From: Diaporthe sp. PMI_573
Taxonomy: Eukaryota; Ascomycota; Sordariomycetes; Diaporthales; Diaporthaceae
Length of the DNA: 64,000 nt
Direction of reading: 5' to 3'
Assembly (NCBI GenBank): GCA_021399435.1
Contig: JAJTUP010000019.1
Span: 1,018,463-1,082,462 of the forward strand
Positions within the stretch are counted from its first letter, which is position 1. Each line of letters opens with the position of its first letter. Under the pieces are notes generated by a model, which saw only the letters and a list, made by a program, of their open reading frames with translations, did not search any database and had not been told where the DNA came from. This document shows, piece after piece, positions 32,411-43,252 of this stretch. The position numbers and the translations under genes were made by a program.

Positions 32411-33597
32411 ATGCTTAGCCAAGCCATGGAGCTGCTCCGCCGCCTTGTTGGCATCCTTGTCACCGTCTTCAACATCACGTACACACTCATCTACTTCGCT
32501 TATGCGACCATCATCTACGGCGCCGGTGCTGCCATCATCCTCCTCTGCTGGTGTGTATTCTGCACCCTTGCACAGTCTGTCGCCGAGCACGTCCCTGTCA
32601 AAAGGTGGATCGACCCCCGCTCGCAGGATGAGTTCCTACGAAAAGTCAAGAACACGGGTTATCAGGAGCTCAACATGAGAGCTCAGCTTATCAATGCGGG
32701 AGAAGACGTTAAGATGCGCAACTGGGACAACGACCGTATCCTCAAGGAAATCTGCGATGCAGAGAACTTCGGTCCGTGTGCTTCTTCCTTTCTGTGATCC
32801 TGTTGAACTCTCACTTTTCAGGATGAGCCTTGGCATGGAACCCATCGAGGTTCAATATTTTACCTCGGCGGTGTCTTTCTTAGGATTTGAATTACAGCCC
32901 CTGACAGAGGCATAGTTATGAGCAAGATCAAACACTACACGCCTGAGTTCAGCACGCACCGGTACGATAGTAAGTGAGGCTTGATCCATTCCAACACAAT
33001 CTTTCAGGTTGCGTTTGCTAGATGTGCCGAGATGAACACAAATCCGTTGTCTTCTCTTGAAACATTCTCTATCGCTCCCAGCTGTGCCTATAATTGACCG
33101 GAAGAAATGATTTGCCAGTCCATCCAGTCATACCTGGAATGTTCGTCCCTCCTCATCCAACTCCGGCGGCCCCATCTCCCTTTGCCATCGTCCGTTGGTG
33201 GTTCTCTCAGGACTACGAGTTCCACCGACTAGAGTGCTCAATTGCAGGCTTCTCAGTGCAGCTTGAGCAGAATAGACAGAGGCTGAGGGTCCTGAACCAG
33301 GAAAAAGAGAGCCTGAAGCTGGAGCTGGACCAGGCCCTGGAGAGGAAGCGCAAAGTGCGGCACAAGCCAACCTTGCCCAACTACAAGCAGATGTACCGGA
33401 ACTTCGACGCGGCTCTCGAGACAATGAGGACACTGCGGCGCGACCTTCCTCTGCACCGGTGCACCTACGAAGCCAAATGTCCGCACAAGGCTGCTCATTC
33501 CTATCCGGAGTGGCTTGTGCCTCCCCCAAAGCGACTGCGCTGGTACGCAATGCCCCATCTCCATGTCTTCACATCCACATCAGGACAGGACAGCTAA
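32411..33597 (+). CDS. Predicted membrane protein with coiled coil, unknown function
   Basis: I assemble three exons: 32411-32771, 32898-32969 and 33119-33597 (303 aa). Joins are ENF|APDRGIVMSK and STHRYD|IHPVIPGM; donors are GTCCGT and GTAAGT, acceptors ATTACAG and TTGCCAG. The first intron could instead end at 32911, giving a protein a few residues shorter. The N-terminal 55 residues form one or two hydrophobic segments (ILVTVFNITYTLIYFAYAT, then GAAIILLCWCVFCTLA). Residues 150-190 lead into a coiled coil (QNRQRLRVLNQEKESLKLELDQ). The C-terminus has a Cys/His-containing stretch (LHRCTYEAKCPHKAAHSYPEW). I do not recognise a family. It may be lineage-specific. Confidence 0.55.
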
Positions 33598-35975
33598 GTC
33601 AGATCTCTCTACAGGTGGGAGTGGGGCTTGCTGGCCCCAGGCCAGTCGCCTCCCCGGGCAACATCTCTACCAGCCGTTGGGAACTTATCTGAGCCTCCGC
33701 CTGCTCTGGCCTTGACTCGCCCTCCCCCTGATTCCGCCATCGTCGTCGCCCCGGCCTCGATGCCGGTTCTATAACTGCCACCTCTCTCTGATCGACTGCC
33801 TCTTGTTGGCCTGGTAGCGACGCCGAGACGAATCCCTCCTTCCGTCGACGCTCCTCCCGCTGCCCTCATGAGGCCAGGCTCACCTCTATCTTTGCCTACA
33901 AAGAGCCTCTCCCTGGCAGACCGGCTTCGCGATTCTACTGGCGCTAGGGCCAAGGCTCCCAACTCCCTCTCCCAGCCAGTGACCTCTCTGATTTTGGTTT
34001 TGAGCTTTTTGTATCTGTGGGTGTGTTCTTGGTTGGGTTGACTGCTTGGTTGTGTTTTCGGATATTTGCTTTTACATTTGTGGGACGATAGTGGCCAAAG
34101 ACCAATTGGAAACTCTGTTCTTCTCGGGAAGATGCGCGCTTCTTTGGAAGCTACTTTTGTGCCCTCCTTGATATGCGAAAATGATGATCTAGTCGTCTGG
34201 CTTATCACCCGCAAAGACTCGTTTCAAAGACGCTTTGCGGGCACTCAATTAAACGTAATAAAACATAATTTTGTATCGCTGACCCACTTTTAATACACGT
34301 ATATACTGTAGTTTGTGACAGTAATACAACTCAAGTACCGAAAGCCATCCTATTCTTAGAGCCCCTTCCCCATCTCCTTGTGCTCTTTGACCGACTTCTG
34401 AAATTCAATCCTCACCTTATGGAAGACAAAGCTACACGCTTGAGCCAGGCTCCTACTGCACTCGCTTTACTATCGCAGCAATGATCCAGACTCCTAGCTC
34501 AGTACAGAGAATTCTCATTAGGTACCTAGGTAGTCTCAAGCACCTAGTACAAAGTCGTGCGAGTTGAAACCTTGATCAAAAGGGAATCCCCTCGAATAGG
34601 AAAAGGAGATCTAAGCTAAGTAGGGTGGTCGACAAGCCCGGGATGACTCGAGTACAAAAAAAAAAAAAGGGAAATCTATCTAGCCTTCAAAAGAATAGCA
34701 TATCTGGACCCAAAATCACTTATACCAAGTGATTATTTTGGTCCGCGAGCTTTTTACATGTATTTAGTGCATTTATATCCCCGACCCCTGAAAGATCCGC
34801 TCCCAGTCTGTGCAAAACTGCTCTGGCCTGAATTTGCGTATTGGCATCGTCATGATGGTTACATGAGAAATTCAGAGTTTGACCTGCTTACTCCATCTTG
34901 ACAGGTTCCAGGCCACACGAGCGTATATACGCAAAGGGGACTTTTGCATTTCCAACATTGCTCATCAAGGTACTCCCCTTTTGCTTTTGAACAAGGAATA
35001 TGTCGAGGCCCTTCACTGTCTCCTGACTGATAAGTGCTCCCCTGAAGGCACACGAACCAGTCCAACCTTACTGGCGTATCAGACCAGGGCCAGGGCTGCC
35101 TTGCTACCCTTCAAGGTTCCCTCACTACTGCCAGCGACCAAAATAACTATATGTGGGCAGACATTGTGGCTTCTCATAAGCCTTCCTAGAGGCCATGGTC
35201 ATTTCTGCCACCTGTAGATTGGATCAAGCAGAATGTTCTTCGGTATCAGCACCCAGGCGCCACCAAAATCAAACGACCGTTCACTCGCGAGGTCGCGCTG
35301 CTCTGTGCCCTTCGACTCGTAGTCATAGCACACAAGACAACTCCCACAATCCACTCGTCCTCAATTTCCTTGAAACTGGAGCCCGCGGGTGTCCTTACCC
35401 ATAGCGGGATGCCCGCCTCGCTAGTTGAGCTTCGACCGGCGTAGGCCCCACGTCGGGCATTTCGCCGACTAGTCCTCCCGCTCAGGGCCGTGCAAGGCCT
35501 GACATTTAGAGGTGGCCACAGGTCACTATGTCTATAGTGAAATCTGGTAAGGACTTCAGGTATGGACCTCCTGTGCCACTTACACGGCTATGCCTCTTAG
35601 GGCAGTAAAGTTCTGGCCAAGTAGCAGCCTCTACCAGCTGCAATGCCTGTCATTGTTGGTCGACACTGGCTCAGCATTTCGCTTGAAGCAATGGACAAGA
35701 CTTGGATCTCGTCGCAAGAAGCTCGTGTTGCGGTGCATTGGACTGGCCGCCGATACCGTCGCACTAGTTTCAATATTAGGACGGGGAGAACGTCTTTCGG
35801 GTCTTGTTTCCACTTTCAAAGTGTGCACATCGCTTCGAGTGTCTTCGAACGCGCATTCGCTGTGAGTGTACTGATGTGACTCTGCATTCCTCCGTTGCAG
35901 TTGGGTCGTCTGTTAGCAGGGACATTATTATGCCCCGCTCGTTAGGACATCCTTTTATTCCAGTCGCGAGGCAGG
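33598..35975. other. Long intergenic region, 2.4 kb
   Basis: No gene is supported. A CCTAGGTA palindrome lies at 34519-34533 and an A13 run near 34655. A 201-codon minus-strand open frame at 33609-34214 is Arg/Gly/Ser-rich without recognisable motifs. Around 35.2-35.9 kb the sequence has several short frames on both strands, which may be old decayed coding DNA. Confidence 0.4.
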
Positions 35976-37980
35976 CTAGCGCCAGAGCCCGGGAGAGGCT
36001 CCGTAACTGAAGAAATGCTCCTCGAAGTCTTTCATCATGCCTCCAAAGAGCGTTTTGGTGTCCACTGTTTCGATGTCAGCCCCGCCTCGGAAGGCAATGA
36101 TGTTGCTACACAGGCCCCTGCCCGCTACAGAGTTTCCGCCACCAGTGACACTATGCAGGGCCGTGGCTGGGTGGTAGTCGGTGCGAACGTCGTCCTGCCG
36201 TGGGAATAGGCGTCTGAACAGGGGGAACACGTCACCAGGGCGTACACCGCTCATGTGCTTGAGCAGGTTGGCGTGCACAAACAGCGGTTCTCTTAAGTAG
36301 GACGTTAGTCTTGCTACGGACCCTAAAGCGTTGCACTCTAGAACATTCCAAAACATAAAAAGACGGGGATCCGTGACAGGAGAAGAGTGATGCTTACGGG
36401 TGCGACGGGTCGGCCGGATCAGCATATCCATCCCTTGGCGGATCAAGGCCGTACTGAAGCATAGCAGCGCCGCAGAAGTTGTCCCTGGGGTCGCGGTTGC
36501 CCAGCAGAGATAGCCAGCGCGGAGCCGGCGTATAGGTTAGACTCAGAGCCAGGAAGGCATAACGACTGTATCATGATCAGTACGGGCAATGCCCAACGAG
36601 TAAAAGAAGAAGGAGGGGGCGTCTGCTGTGAGGCTGAAAGACGTACAACGTATCCTTGTCACCGCCACTGAACCAGAAGTCACCCTCCTCGGCCATATAC
36701 TGAGCCAGATATAAGGCGGCAAGGTTCAGCCCATCATTTCCGGACTTTGAGATCAGTATTTGGCCACTGTCCAGCTCCCAGGCGTTGTCGCACGGTATAC
36801 CAAGCAGACGGTGAATGGCATTGTCAGGATGGTCACGATTCAAGTCTGGCCAGAAGACAACGTTTCCTCCTCTGACATCCCGGAAGAGGGGCGAATCGAA
36901 GAGGGCGCCCACGTGGGACAAGGGGTAGTTGTCTGAATCCAGGTAGAGCACCTCGTCAAAGGAGCTGCGGAGGATGGCCTCGGCCTTGAGCTCAAAGTTC
37001 TTCCACCGGCCGGGGGCCTTCTTGGTGGAGACCTGAGGTTGATGTGAGCAGTGTGACCGAAGAAGAAGGAGGGGGCCCACAGGGGGGCGCTTGAGCTGCA
37101 CGTACCGCGTGAGGAGTGGCCCCGAGGTCTCTCAGCCGCTGTCTTTGGCCCTCGTCCGTCAGCTCCCCCTCAAAGTGGAATACCTCTATGTCACCGCGGT
37201 GCCATCCCAGCTTCTGGATCTCCTTTATACACCCGATGGCCCTGTCTACGGTCCTGTGGTTCCCTGCGGCAAACACGATCCCGCGCGAGCCCTGTCGGAC
37301 GGGGGTCCCATCCAGCGCAAGCCCAGGGCCGATAAGAGCAGCCTCTCCCTCGCTGGCGGTATGCTGCTCGAGATAGGACAGGGCACCTCTGCGCATGCGA
37401 TCAATTGTGCCGGGGTCAACAGCGAGCCATTTCTCGTGGTCGTTCTGGAGCTGGTCCGCGTTGACCTGGGCACTGGCTTGGTCCAGGGGGCAGGCGGCCT
37501 GGTTCTGGCGGGCGGCCTGCTTGTGTGTGAGGACAGGCCTGGCGAGGAATCTGTCAAACACGTGTGCGATCCGGGGGTGCAGCTGAATAGGTGTGCCTAG
37601 TGAGAAGGCGGTGGTATGTAGTCCGGTATCTGAGCGACGTCGAAGACCTTTGGTGTCTCGACCCATGCCAGCAGGTAAGCGGCGCCTGCTTGATCGGGCT
37701 GGCTCCGGCTCGGCGGGCGCCCGGAGCTCACGCCCGCGTCGGTCGGGGGTGGCTGCATGTCTTGTGTGCTGCCAGTCCAGCTGAGATATGAACTGCTGCC
37801 ATGGTAGGTATACACGACGAAGCAGATGATGCTTGCAGTCATGGATGCCAGGAGCCAGGCAAGCCTCCTCTCCAATCGAAGGTGGCCAATCCGAGCCATT
37901 GTCGGTCCAGGGCGAGGGCGAGGGCGAGTGCGAGTGCGAGCGGCGGGTGCGATGGCAGGATCGCGACCAGAGTGCGGCAA
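35976..37980 (-). CDS. GT71 alpha-mannosyltransferase (Mnn1/Bmt-type), type II Golgi membrane protein
   Basis: Family 71 glycosyltransferases add alpha-linked mannose (Mnn1-type alpha-1,3, or Mnn2/5-type alpha-1,2) to glycans in the Golgi. Five exons: about 37980-37648, 37582-37106, 37032-36647, 36565-36398 and 36291-35976 (about 559 aa). The first donor is uncertain: GTCTTC at 37647 keeps the frame, but GTCGAG twelve bases upstream would too. A short Arg/Pro-rich cytosolic tail is followed by a single membrane anchor (about 40-58) and a Pro-rich stem. The catalytic domain has GIVFAAGNHRTVDRAIGCI, KAEAILRSSFDEVLYLDSDNYPL with the metal-binding DSD (about 302-304), CDNAWELDSGQILI, and GGDKDTFRYAFLAL across a splice junction. 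The end is FVHANLLKHMSG...EEHFFSYG. The Arg-codon repeat near 37900-37950 encodes the tail. Confidence 0.9.
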
Positions 37981-38558
37981 CCTTCAGCGCTGTCCTGTCG
38001 CGTCTGTGGTCACTGCGCGACTTGAACGAATCAGTCCCCCGTACTTGCAGGCCACAGCATGATCGCTCGCTGACGTCGCCCCTAGGTGCATTTACGTCCG
38101 TCCCATGTGAGGCTACTTTGTATTGTCACTGGCCCCCTGAAAACCCAAACAGCAGCATTCTTGCTTGATGCTGCGAAGCGGCTCGCTGGTCGTGACAACA
38201 CTCGGCTCCTCGTACAATGGTCCCGGACCGGGTTTAGAAGCTAAAGCCGCAAATCGTATTCATGCGTTTGCAATTAAATTAACCGTCTTGCGGCCCCCAG
38301 GCGAGACGTTTGGTAATTATGTAACACAAGTCATCCGAACGACGCGGCCAAAAGACACATCGCCATCAAACTAAACTGTGTGGCGATGGTCTCGAGTACC
38401 ATCACCCCTTATACACGCAATTGCATTCCATCCACCAAGACGCCTGGTATGATATGTCCCGCCAACGCCCCTGTGAAAGAGTTACAAACAGTTGGTTGAC
38501 GAGACCGCCCGTGACTCCGACAACGCCAGCTGCTATATGAAGTGACCTCCCCTTTCCC
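37981..38558. other. Intergenic between GT71 and Atg6 genes
   Basis: This is promoter DNA for GT71 and the 3' flank of Atg6. Nothing further is recognised. Confidence 0.45.
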
Positions 38559-40130
38559 TCAAGCCGTGCTGCCGTTGTTCCCCCTTCCATTCCGACCGGC
38601 AGAGCTCCTCTCCGCGCTGAAATTGCTCGTGCAAGCCAGCAGGAACTTGCAGCACGTCAAGGTCAATTTGCACGCCCTGGTCCAGCTGTCATCCTGAGCC
38701 AGACCGAGCTTGATACTGACGTCCTCGATCTTGTCACCCTCGATCTTGTACGGCAGCATTAGGGCCTGATCGTTGAGCCCGTCGCTGGCATTCTGTTTCT
38801 CAACAAAGGCTCCGAGCTGCCGTACCAGCTCCAGGAAGGCCACCATGGCGTTGTCGAACTTGCGATGCATGAATGTGAGCCCCAGAGGCATATCGCCGGA
38901 CGAGTAGAGCTCTAGTGTGTGCTTCTTGGGTGCGGGCGGCGGCGCGTTCCTGTGGCTGCCGAGCCGACTGGAGGAAGGTGACACCGGGTCGCAACGGATG
39001 ATCTTGGAGGTTGAGCCCATGGGCACAGGCTGGTAGCCATCGAACTGGTAGCCGAGCTTGTCGGCGACTGTGACTAGCAGCAGGAGAGCATGGCCCCACG
39101 CCGCGTTGATTTCGGGCCAGTCGACAGGCTTATTAGACAATCGGCCAAGCCGCAGCGAGTTGATGGTTGCGAAGTAGCCGTCAAAGCTGATGCAGAACGT
39201 GTCATTGAAGACGTTGGACCTCTGGAGCTTCTCGAGGAGGCGAGAGTCGTGGTCGAACTTTGAGTTGATGCTGTCGCGCTCGTTCTGGAAGTCTGTCAGC
39301 TTCATGGCAAACGCATTGCGATCCCTCCAGAACTGCTCCTCGTCGGCGTCGAGCTGGCGTGACTCGTCTTCTAGCCGGAGAACTTGCTCATCTAGCTGCG
39401 CCTTCTCCCTTTCTAGCTGCTTCAAAAGAGCGAGAGCTTCCGTCTCGCCCTGTTTTGTCTTTGCCAGGGACTCTTCGGTTGCCTTGAGCTCGTCATCCGT
39501 CGGTGCTTCTGCTTGCATTCCCTTCAGGTACGCTACGTATGCCTCCCGTTCGCGGTTCGCGGTTTCAAGTTTCTTTTGCAGACCGTCCACAAGCATTTCG
39601 GTACACTCGACGCATATCGGATGGTCCACGTCCGACCTCGCCGAGAGGATCTCGTGGAGCTTGGTGATGCGCTCCATCTCGTGCGACTTGGAACCGCCAT
39701 CGTCTGCCGCCATGTCCCCTGTCGCTCTCCGCGGGACGGGCTGGCTAGGCAAGCGGCTTGGGTTCACGACCTGGGATTCTGTGAGATATATGAAGGACAT
39801 GCCTGGGTTGTCTCGTTGCTGGCCTTGGCCAGGTCGTATTGCGCCAGTGGGCTTCCTGAAAGTGGCCGGCCCGGCATCTTTGGAGACACGGTCGTAGAGA
39901 GATCTCCTGGCTTGATCCTGGGCATTTGTGTTCCGGGGGGCAGTATGTCGTTTCGGAGTGGGCTGGGACGAAGCAGCTGGATGAATGTAAGCACAACAGC
40001 CCGACCGTGACGCGCGGTGAAGGCCAAGACGCGAGGCATCCTTACCGACAAGGAGGTCATATGCTGCCGGGTTTAGGTCCTCTAGGGAGCTGTCCAGCTT
40101 GAGCGGGGTTCGACATTTTTGGCAATACAT
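38559..40130 (-). CDS. atg6: Atg6/Vps30 (Beclin 1), PI3-kinase complex subunit
   Basis: Atg6/Vps30 is a subunit of both Vps34 PI3-kinase complexes, in autophagy (with Atg14) and endosomal sorting (with Vps38). Two exons, 40130-40046 and 39976-38559, give 500 aa. The 69-nt intron (GTAAGG...CATCCAG) is a multiple of three and has no stop, so an unspliced message would read through to 523 aa. The N-terminus has CX2C pairs (MYCQKCRTPLKL; later HPICVECTEML). GMSFIYLTESQV is the BH3-like position. A coiled coil runs about 155-270. The C-terminal BARA/ECD domain begins at SNVFNDTFCISFDGYFATIN (about 280) and includes INAAWGHALLLL, YQFDGYQPVPMGS and ELYSSGD. The start lies 386 bp from the divergent Scm3 gene. 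Confidence 0.96.
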   Translation of the reverse strand: MYCQKCRTPLKLDSSLEDLNPAAYDLLVGKDASRLGLHRASRSGCCAYIHPAASSQPTPKRHTAPRNTNAQDQARRSLYDRVSKDAGPATFRKPTGAIRPGQGQQRDNPGMSFIYLTESQVVNPSRLPSQPVPRRATGDMAADDGGSKSHEMERITKLHEILSARSDVDHPICVECTEMLVDGLQKKLETANREREAYVAYLKGMQAEAPTDDELKATEESLAKTKQGETEALALLKQLEREKAQLDEQVLRLEDESRQLDADEEQFWRDRNAFAMKLTDFQNERDSINSKFDHDSRLLEKLQRSNVFNDTFCISFDGYFATINSLRLGRLSNKPVDWPEINAAWGHALLLLVTVADKLGYQFDGYQPVPMGSTSKIIRCDPVSPSSSRLGSHRNAPPPAPKKHTLELYSSGDMPLGLTFMHRKFDNAMVAFLELVRQLGAFVEKQNASDGLNDQALMLPYKIEGDKIEDVSIKLGLAQDDSWTRACKLTLTCCKFLLACTSNFSAERSSAGRNGRGNNGSTA

Positions 40131-40290
40131 TCTGGAGGTCGTGCTCGTGCAAGCTGCACAGCGTTGGTGAGGAACATGAGCCGCCTACATGCGGGAAAGG
40201 GAAAGACGCAGGCTTTGCGTCGAGGTGAAGAGCCCGCAGAATTGGAGTTGGGGTTCTCCAGAACAAGTCGCCGAGGTGGAAGCCGGCACA

Positions 40291-40348
40291 GGTAGGCTCC
40301 TAGGTAGGTTTCCTAGGTAGGTTCCTAGGTAGGTACCTAGGTACCTAC
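40291..40348. repeat. CCTAGGTA palindromic repeat array between Atg6 and Scm3
   Basis: About 58 bases are built of CCTAGGTA/GGTACCTA units with small spacers. They lie in the 386-bp interval separating the two divergent start codons. Confidence 0.85.
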
Positions 40349-40516
40349 ACTCAGCCCTACGGCTTCAGGGGGCAAGGGTCCATCTCCAGACTCGAGCAGG
40401 TCCAAGAAGCCTCTGTCGCGCGTTCTGACGCGTCCGGTTCTCAATTAAGCTCCTCATCCTCGCTGCATCGCCTCGACCACGGGTCATGTCATGGTCCCAC
40501 CTGCAAGGCCACCACT

Positions 40517-43252
40517 ATGGAACGTCCTGTTAAACGACAAAAGATTGCGCTTGACTCGCTTGGCACTGACGACGAGGACGAGCTCGACTGCGAGCCTGAT
40601 GAGCTCAACCAGAGGCGAGACCCCGTCTACCAGCTCGAACAAGCCAGGGCGCGTGCTTCGAACAAGCTCAAATCCAGATTCGAGGACATATTTGCCAAGT
40701 ACGGAAGGGACTTTACAGGTGTTGGTGACGAAATAGACCTGAGAACTGGTAGGGTTGTCGTGAACAATGGCCATCTCCAGTCCATCACAGGCATCCGGGA
40801 GTTCGGAGAATGCGGCCAAGACGAACAAGAGGACGTTCATTTCTCAGAAAACGATCGCTCAGTCCATGGCATCAGCGATGAGGCCTTGAGGAATGCTTCA
40901 TCAGACACTGTGGCACGGGGCAATCCCCGGGGCTTCGCGGGCCCAACTCCAGATTCGCCCTGGCCTGCAGCTAGCATCGGAGGGACCCCGGGGCTCCCGT
41001 CCACGACGCCTCCAGATCACGAGCCTTCCATGCCGCCAAGTCAGCCCCTTGGCCTTGAGGAAATGGTACGCACGCAGGTTGTGGACCCTGCATGGCAGGC
41101 ACCCGAACTCCCTCAGTCCGCATTCATGAGCACACGCTTTGTATCGCAGGCGCAGCAGCGCACATTTGGCACGGGACATATTACTCGGGTGACGAGGGGC
41201 TCCTTGGTGAAGCCCAGAGGTCAGGACGGCGATGAAGAAGATGTTCTCCTGGGCGCCCCCGACAATGTACTTGGGACAAATCAGTCACCCTTGATCAAGA
41301 GTAAATTCCCGGCCGTCGGAAGCAGCCCCAACAACGATCCTGGCTTGCATGAAATGATTCAAGATGTAATCGAAAACATTGCGACTACGTCACCCGCAGC
41401 GGAGCAGTCGAGAAAATGGGCATCAGGCACAAGGTCACCCCCAAAGCCCAGCATGAAGCCTGTCTCACAAAACGCAGACAAATATTGCATACAGGGTAAG
41501 AAGACAAGTGTGAACTGTAAAAGGTCAGCAGGCAAACCGACGGCGGTCTCTCCCAGTCGGACGGACGAAGCAAACCGTTATAGCAACAAAGAGCGAGCGC
41601 CCCAAACTACCATTCGATCTCCAGCGCATGCCGTCACGAAGCGCAAAACGACCCGGAGGAGAAGGCAGCCTAAGGCCCATACCGAGCAGCGAACAACTGG
41701 CCCAAAAGGAGAATCAGATGCTTCGGGCATGGATGAAGACTTTTTGGACATCACCGGAAACACGCCCCTCAAGCCAGCCGGGCAGACTTTTTATGTCGAG
41801 ATCAAGGCAAGAAAGGTCGGCCAAACCGACTTATTTGCTCAAGACCACGATAATGATGAATTAAACACAGCCGACAGAAGCTCCCTGGGTGTCGATGTGT
41901 CGGATCAAACGCAGGAGCCTCCCTTACGTGGACCTTTGATTTCCGAGGAGAAGCCGGCCAGGCCACCGAGTGAATCTCGTGTCTCTGGAGCGATGAAACG
42001 AGGAACTGATAGGGAACTATCTCAGAGAAAGCAATCGAATCCAGTCTTTGCCTCTACCGGCGCAGATAATCTGCCGACTAGAAAACCGAACGGCGTGTCT
42101 GCGCCGGCTGAAATTGATGGCCACGCACTACAGGAGTCACAACCAAGTGTGCCGCAGAAGCGATCCGAAGCGCAATTCGAAAGGAACATTGTGGATCCGA
42201 GCTATACATTCTCAGACGATGAGAATTTGTTGCCGAGAAGGGAGAGGAACATCCAACGCAACTCAGGGCCAGCAAGTCGCGCCGGCTTGGCTGCGCAAGG
42301 TGTTTTACGACTTGATAAGAAAGCAAAGGCTAGGAAATTCCCGCCGAAACCAGTCGCGCTTGATACTTCGGACCAGGGAAAACAGAATCGAGCTGCGCGG
42401 ACATTGCCACAGCCGATTGTCGAACACGACGCAGCCATACGTGCGACGGAAACCTCCAATCCAAGCCAGGAACAAAGTTTGGGCCATTTGGTTTCTGACA
42501 GCCCATCCGTCGTACCTATGTATTCGTCACACCGGCGAACCCGAAGGAACTGGCCAGAAGAACCGGCATCAGAGCAGCCCAGACAACAAGCTACAGCAGA
42601 AGCAGAACCTCGGTCACTCAGTGGCCGTTACAAAAATAAGCCTGGTCATGACCGCCAAGGTTCACCTGGACTCGGACAGAAATCGTCTCCAGCCGTTGCG
42701 TCATTGCCAGCCGTCGCGAAAGATGATGCGACATCAGAAAAGCCACCGAAGACAGCAGAGTCTTCCCCACCACCGCCATCGACACCTCAGCCGAAGTCCA
42801 AATCGCGGTCCGAAAAGGCCGGGGCCCCCAGATCTGGACTCATCTCTCTCCTGTCGGACGACGATGACGAAGAAGACGAGATCTCCTTCAATCTCGCCGA
42901 CTTCACGCCCTCTGGGCACCACCGCATCCTCGCACTGCGCCTGGACGCCAATCTACCTGCCACCGCAAGCACGGGGGAGAATAGGCGCGTGGCTAGCCTG
43001 CTCTTCGGCCCAACCTCGACCTCCAAGGCTAGCCGGCATAGCACTCCAGGTTGCGACAGCAAGAACAGGAAGAGGAGGCGCCGTAGCACAAACACCCTCG
43101 CAGGGAGCGTGGTCAAGGTCGGCCGTGACAGTACTCGGGCGCCGAGTCCGGTGGCCTCGGTGGTCCAGACACCTGGAGGCACGAAGAGGAGATGTGGGGA
43201 GGATGGGTTTAGATGCGAGAGAGACTTCTGTTTCGTCTGCATCAGCATATGA
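40517..43252 (+). CDS. scm3: Scm3/HJURP-like CENP-A chaperone
   Basis: Scm3 loads the centromeric histone H3 variant (CENP-A/Cse4) at centromeres. The gene is a single exon of 911 aa. Residues 1-15 are basic (MERPVKRQKI). The Scm3 domain is at about 50-90: LKSRFEDIFAKYGRDFTGVG, then DEIDLRTGRVVVNNGHLQSI. This is the fungal family hallmark, where DEIDL...G.I/VVVNNGH is nearly invariant. The remaining 800 residues are disordered, with many Ser/Pro/Lys/Arg stretches (for example HAVTKRKTTRRRRQPKAH) and DNA-binding-like basic patches. A conserved-looking acidic segment LLSDDDDEEDEISFNLADF occurs near 775. Filamentous fungal Scm3 proteins are often long with extended tails. Length is large but plausible. 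Confidence 0.88.
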   Translation: MERPVKRQKIALDSLGTDDEDELDCEPDELNQRRDPVYQLEQARARASNKLKSRFEDIFAKYGRDFTGVGDEIDLRTGRVVVNNGHLQSITGIREFGECGQDEQEDVHFSENDRSVHGISDEALRNASSDTVARGNPRGFAGPTPDSPWPAASIGGTPGLPSTTPPDHEPSMPPSQPLGLEEMVRTQVVDPAWQAPELPQSAFMSTRFVSQAQQRTFGTGHITRVTRGSLVKPRGQDGDEEDVLLGAPDNVLGTNQSPLIKSKFPAVGSSPNNDPGLHEMIQDVIENIATTSPAAEQSRKWASGTRSPPKPSMKPVSQNADKYCIQGKKTSVNCKRSAGKPTAVSPSRTDEANRYSNKERAPQTTIRSPAHAVTKRKTTRRRRQPKAHTEQRTTGPKGESDASGMDEDFLDITGNTPLKPAGQTFYVEIKARKVGQTDLFAQDHDNDELNTADRSSLGVDVSDQTQEPPLRGPLISEEKPARPPSESRVSGAMKRGTDRELSQRKQSNPVFASTGADNLPTRKPNGVSAPAEIDGHALQESQPSVPQKRSEAQFERNIVDPSYTFSDDENLLPRRERNIQRNSGPASRAGLAAQGVLRLDKKAKARKFPPKPVALDTSDQGKQNRAARTLPQPIVEHDAAIRATETSNPSQEQSLGHLVSDSPSVVPMYSSHRRTRRNWPEEPASEQPRQQATAEAEPRSLSGRYKNKPGHDRQGSPGLGQKSSPAVASLPAVAKDDATSEKPPKTAESSPPPPSTPQPKSKSRSEKAGAPRSGLISLLSDDDDEEDEISFNLADFTPSGHHRILALRLDANLPATASTGENRRVASLLFGPTSTSKASRHSTPGCDSKNRKRRRRSTNTLAGSVVKVGRDSTRAPSPVASVVQTPGGTKRRCGEDGFRCERDFCFVCISI

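Noticed and set aside
33609..34214. 201-codon minus-strand frame
   Set aside because: Gly/Arg/Ser-rich, no motifs, no promoter or splice evidence. I cannot support it as a gene.
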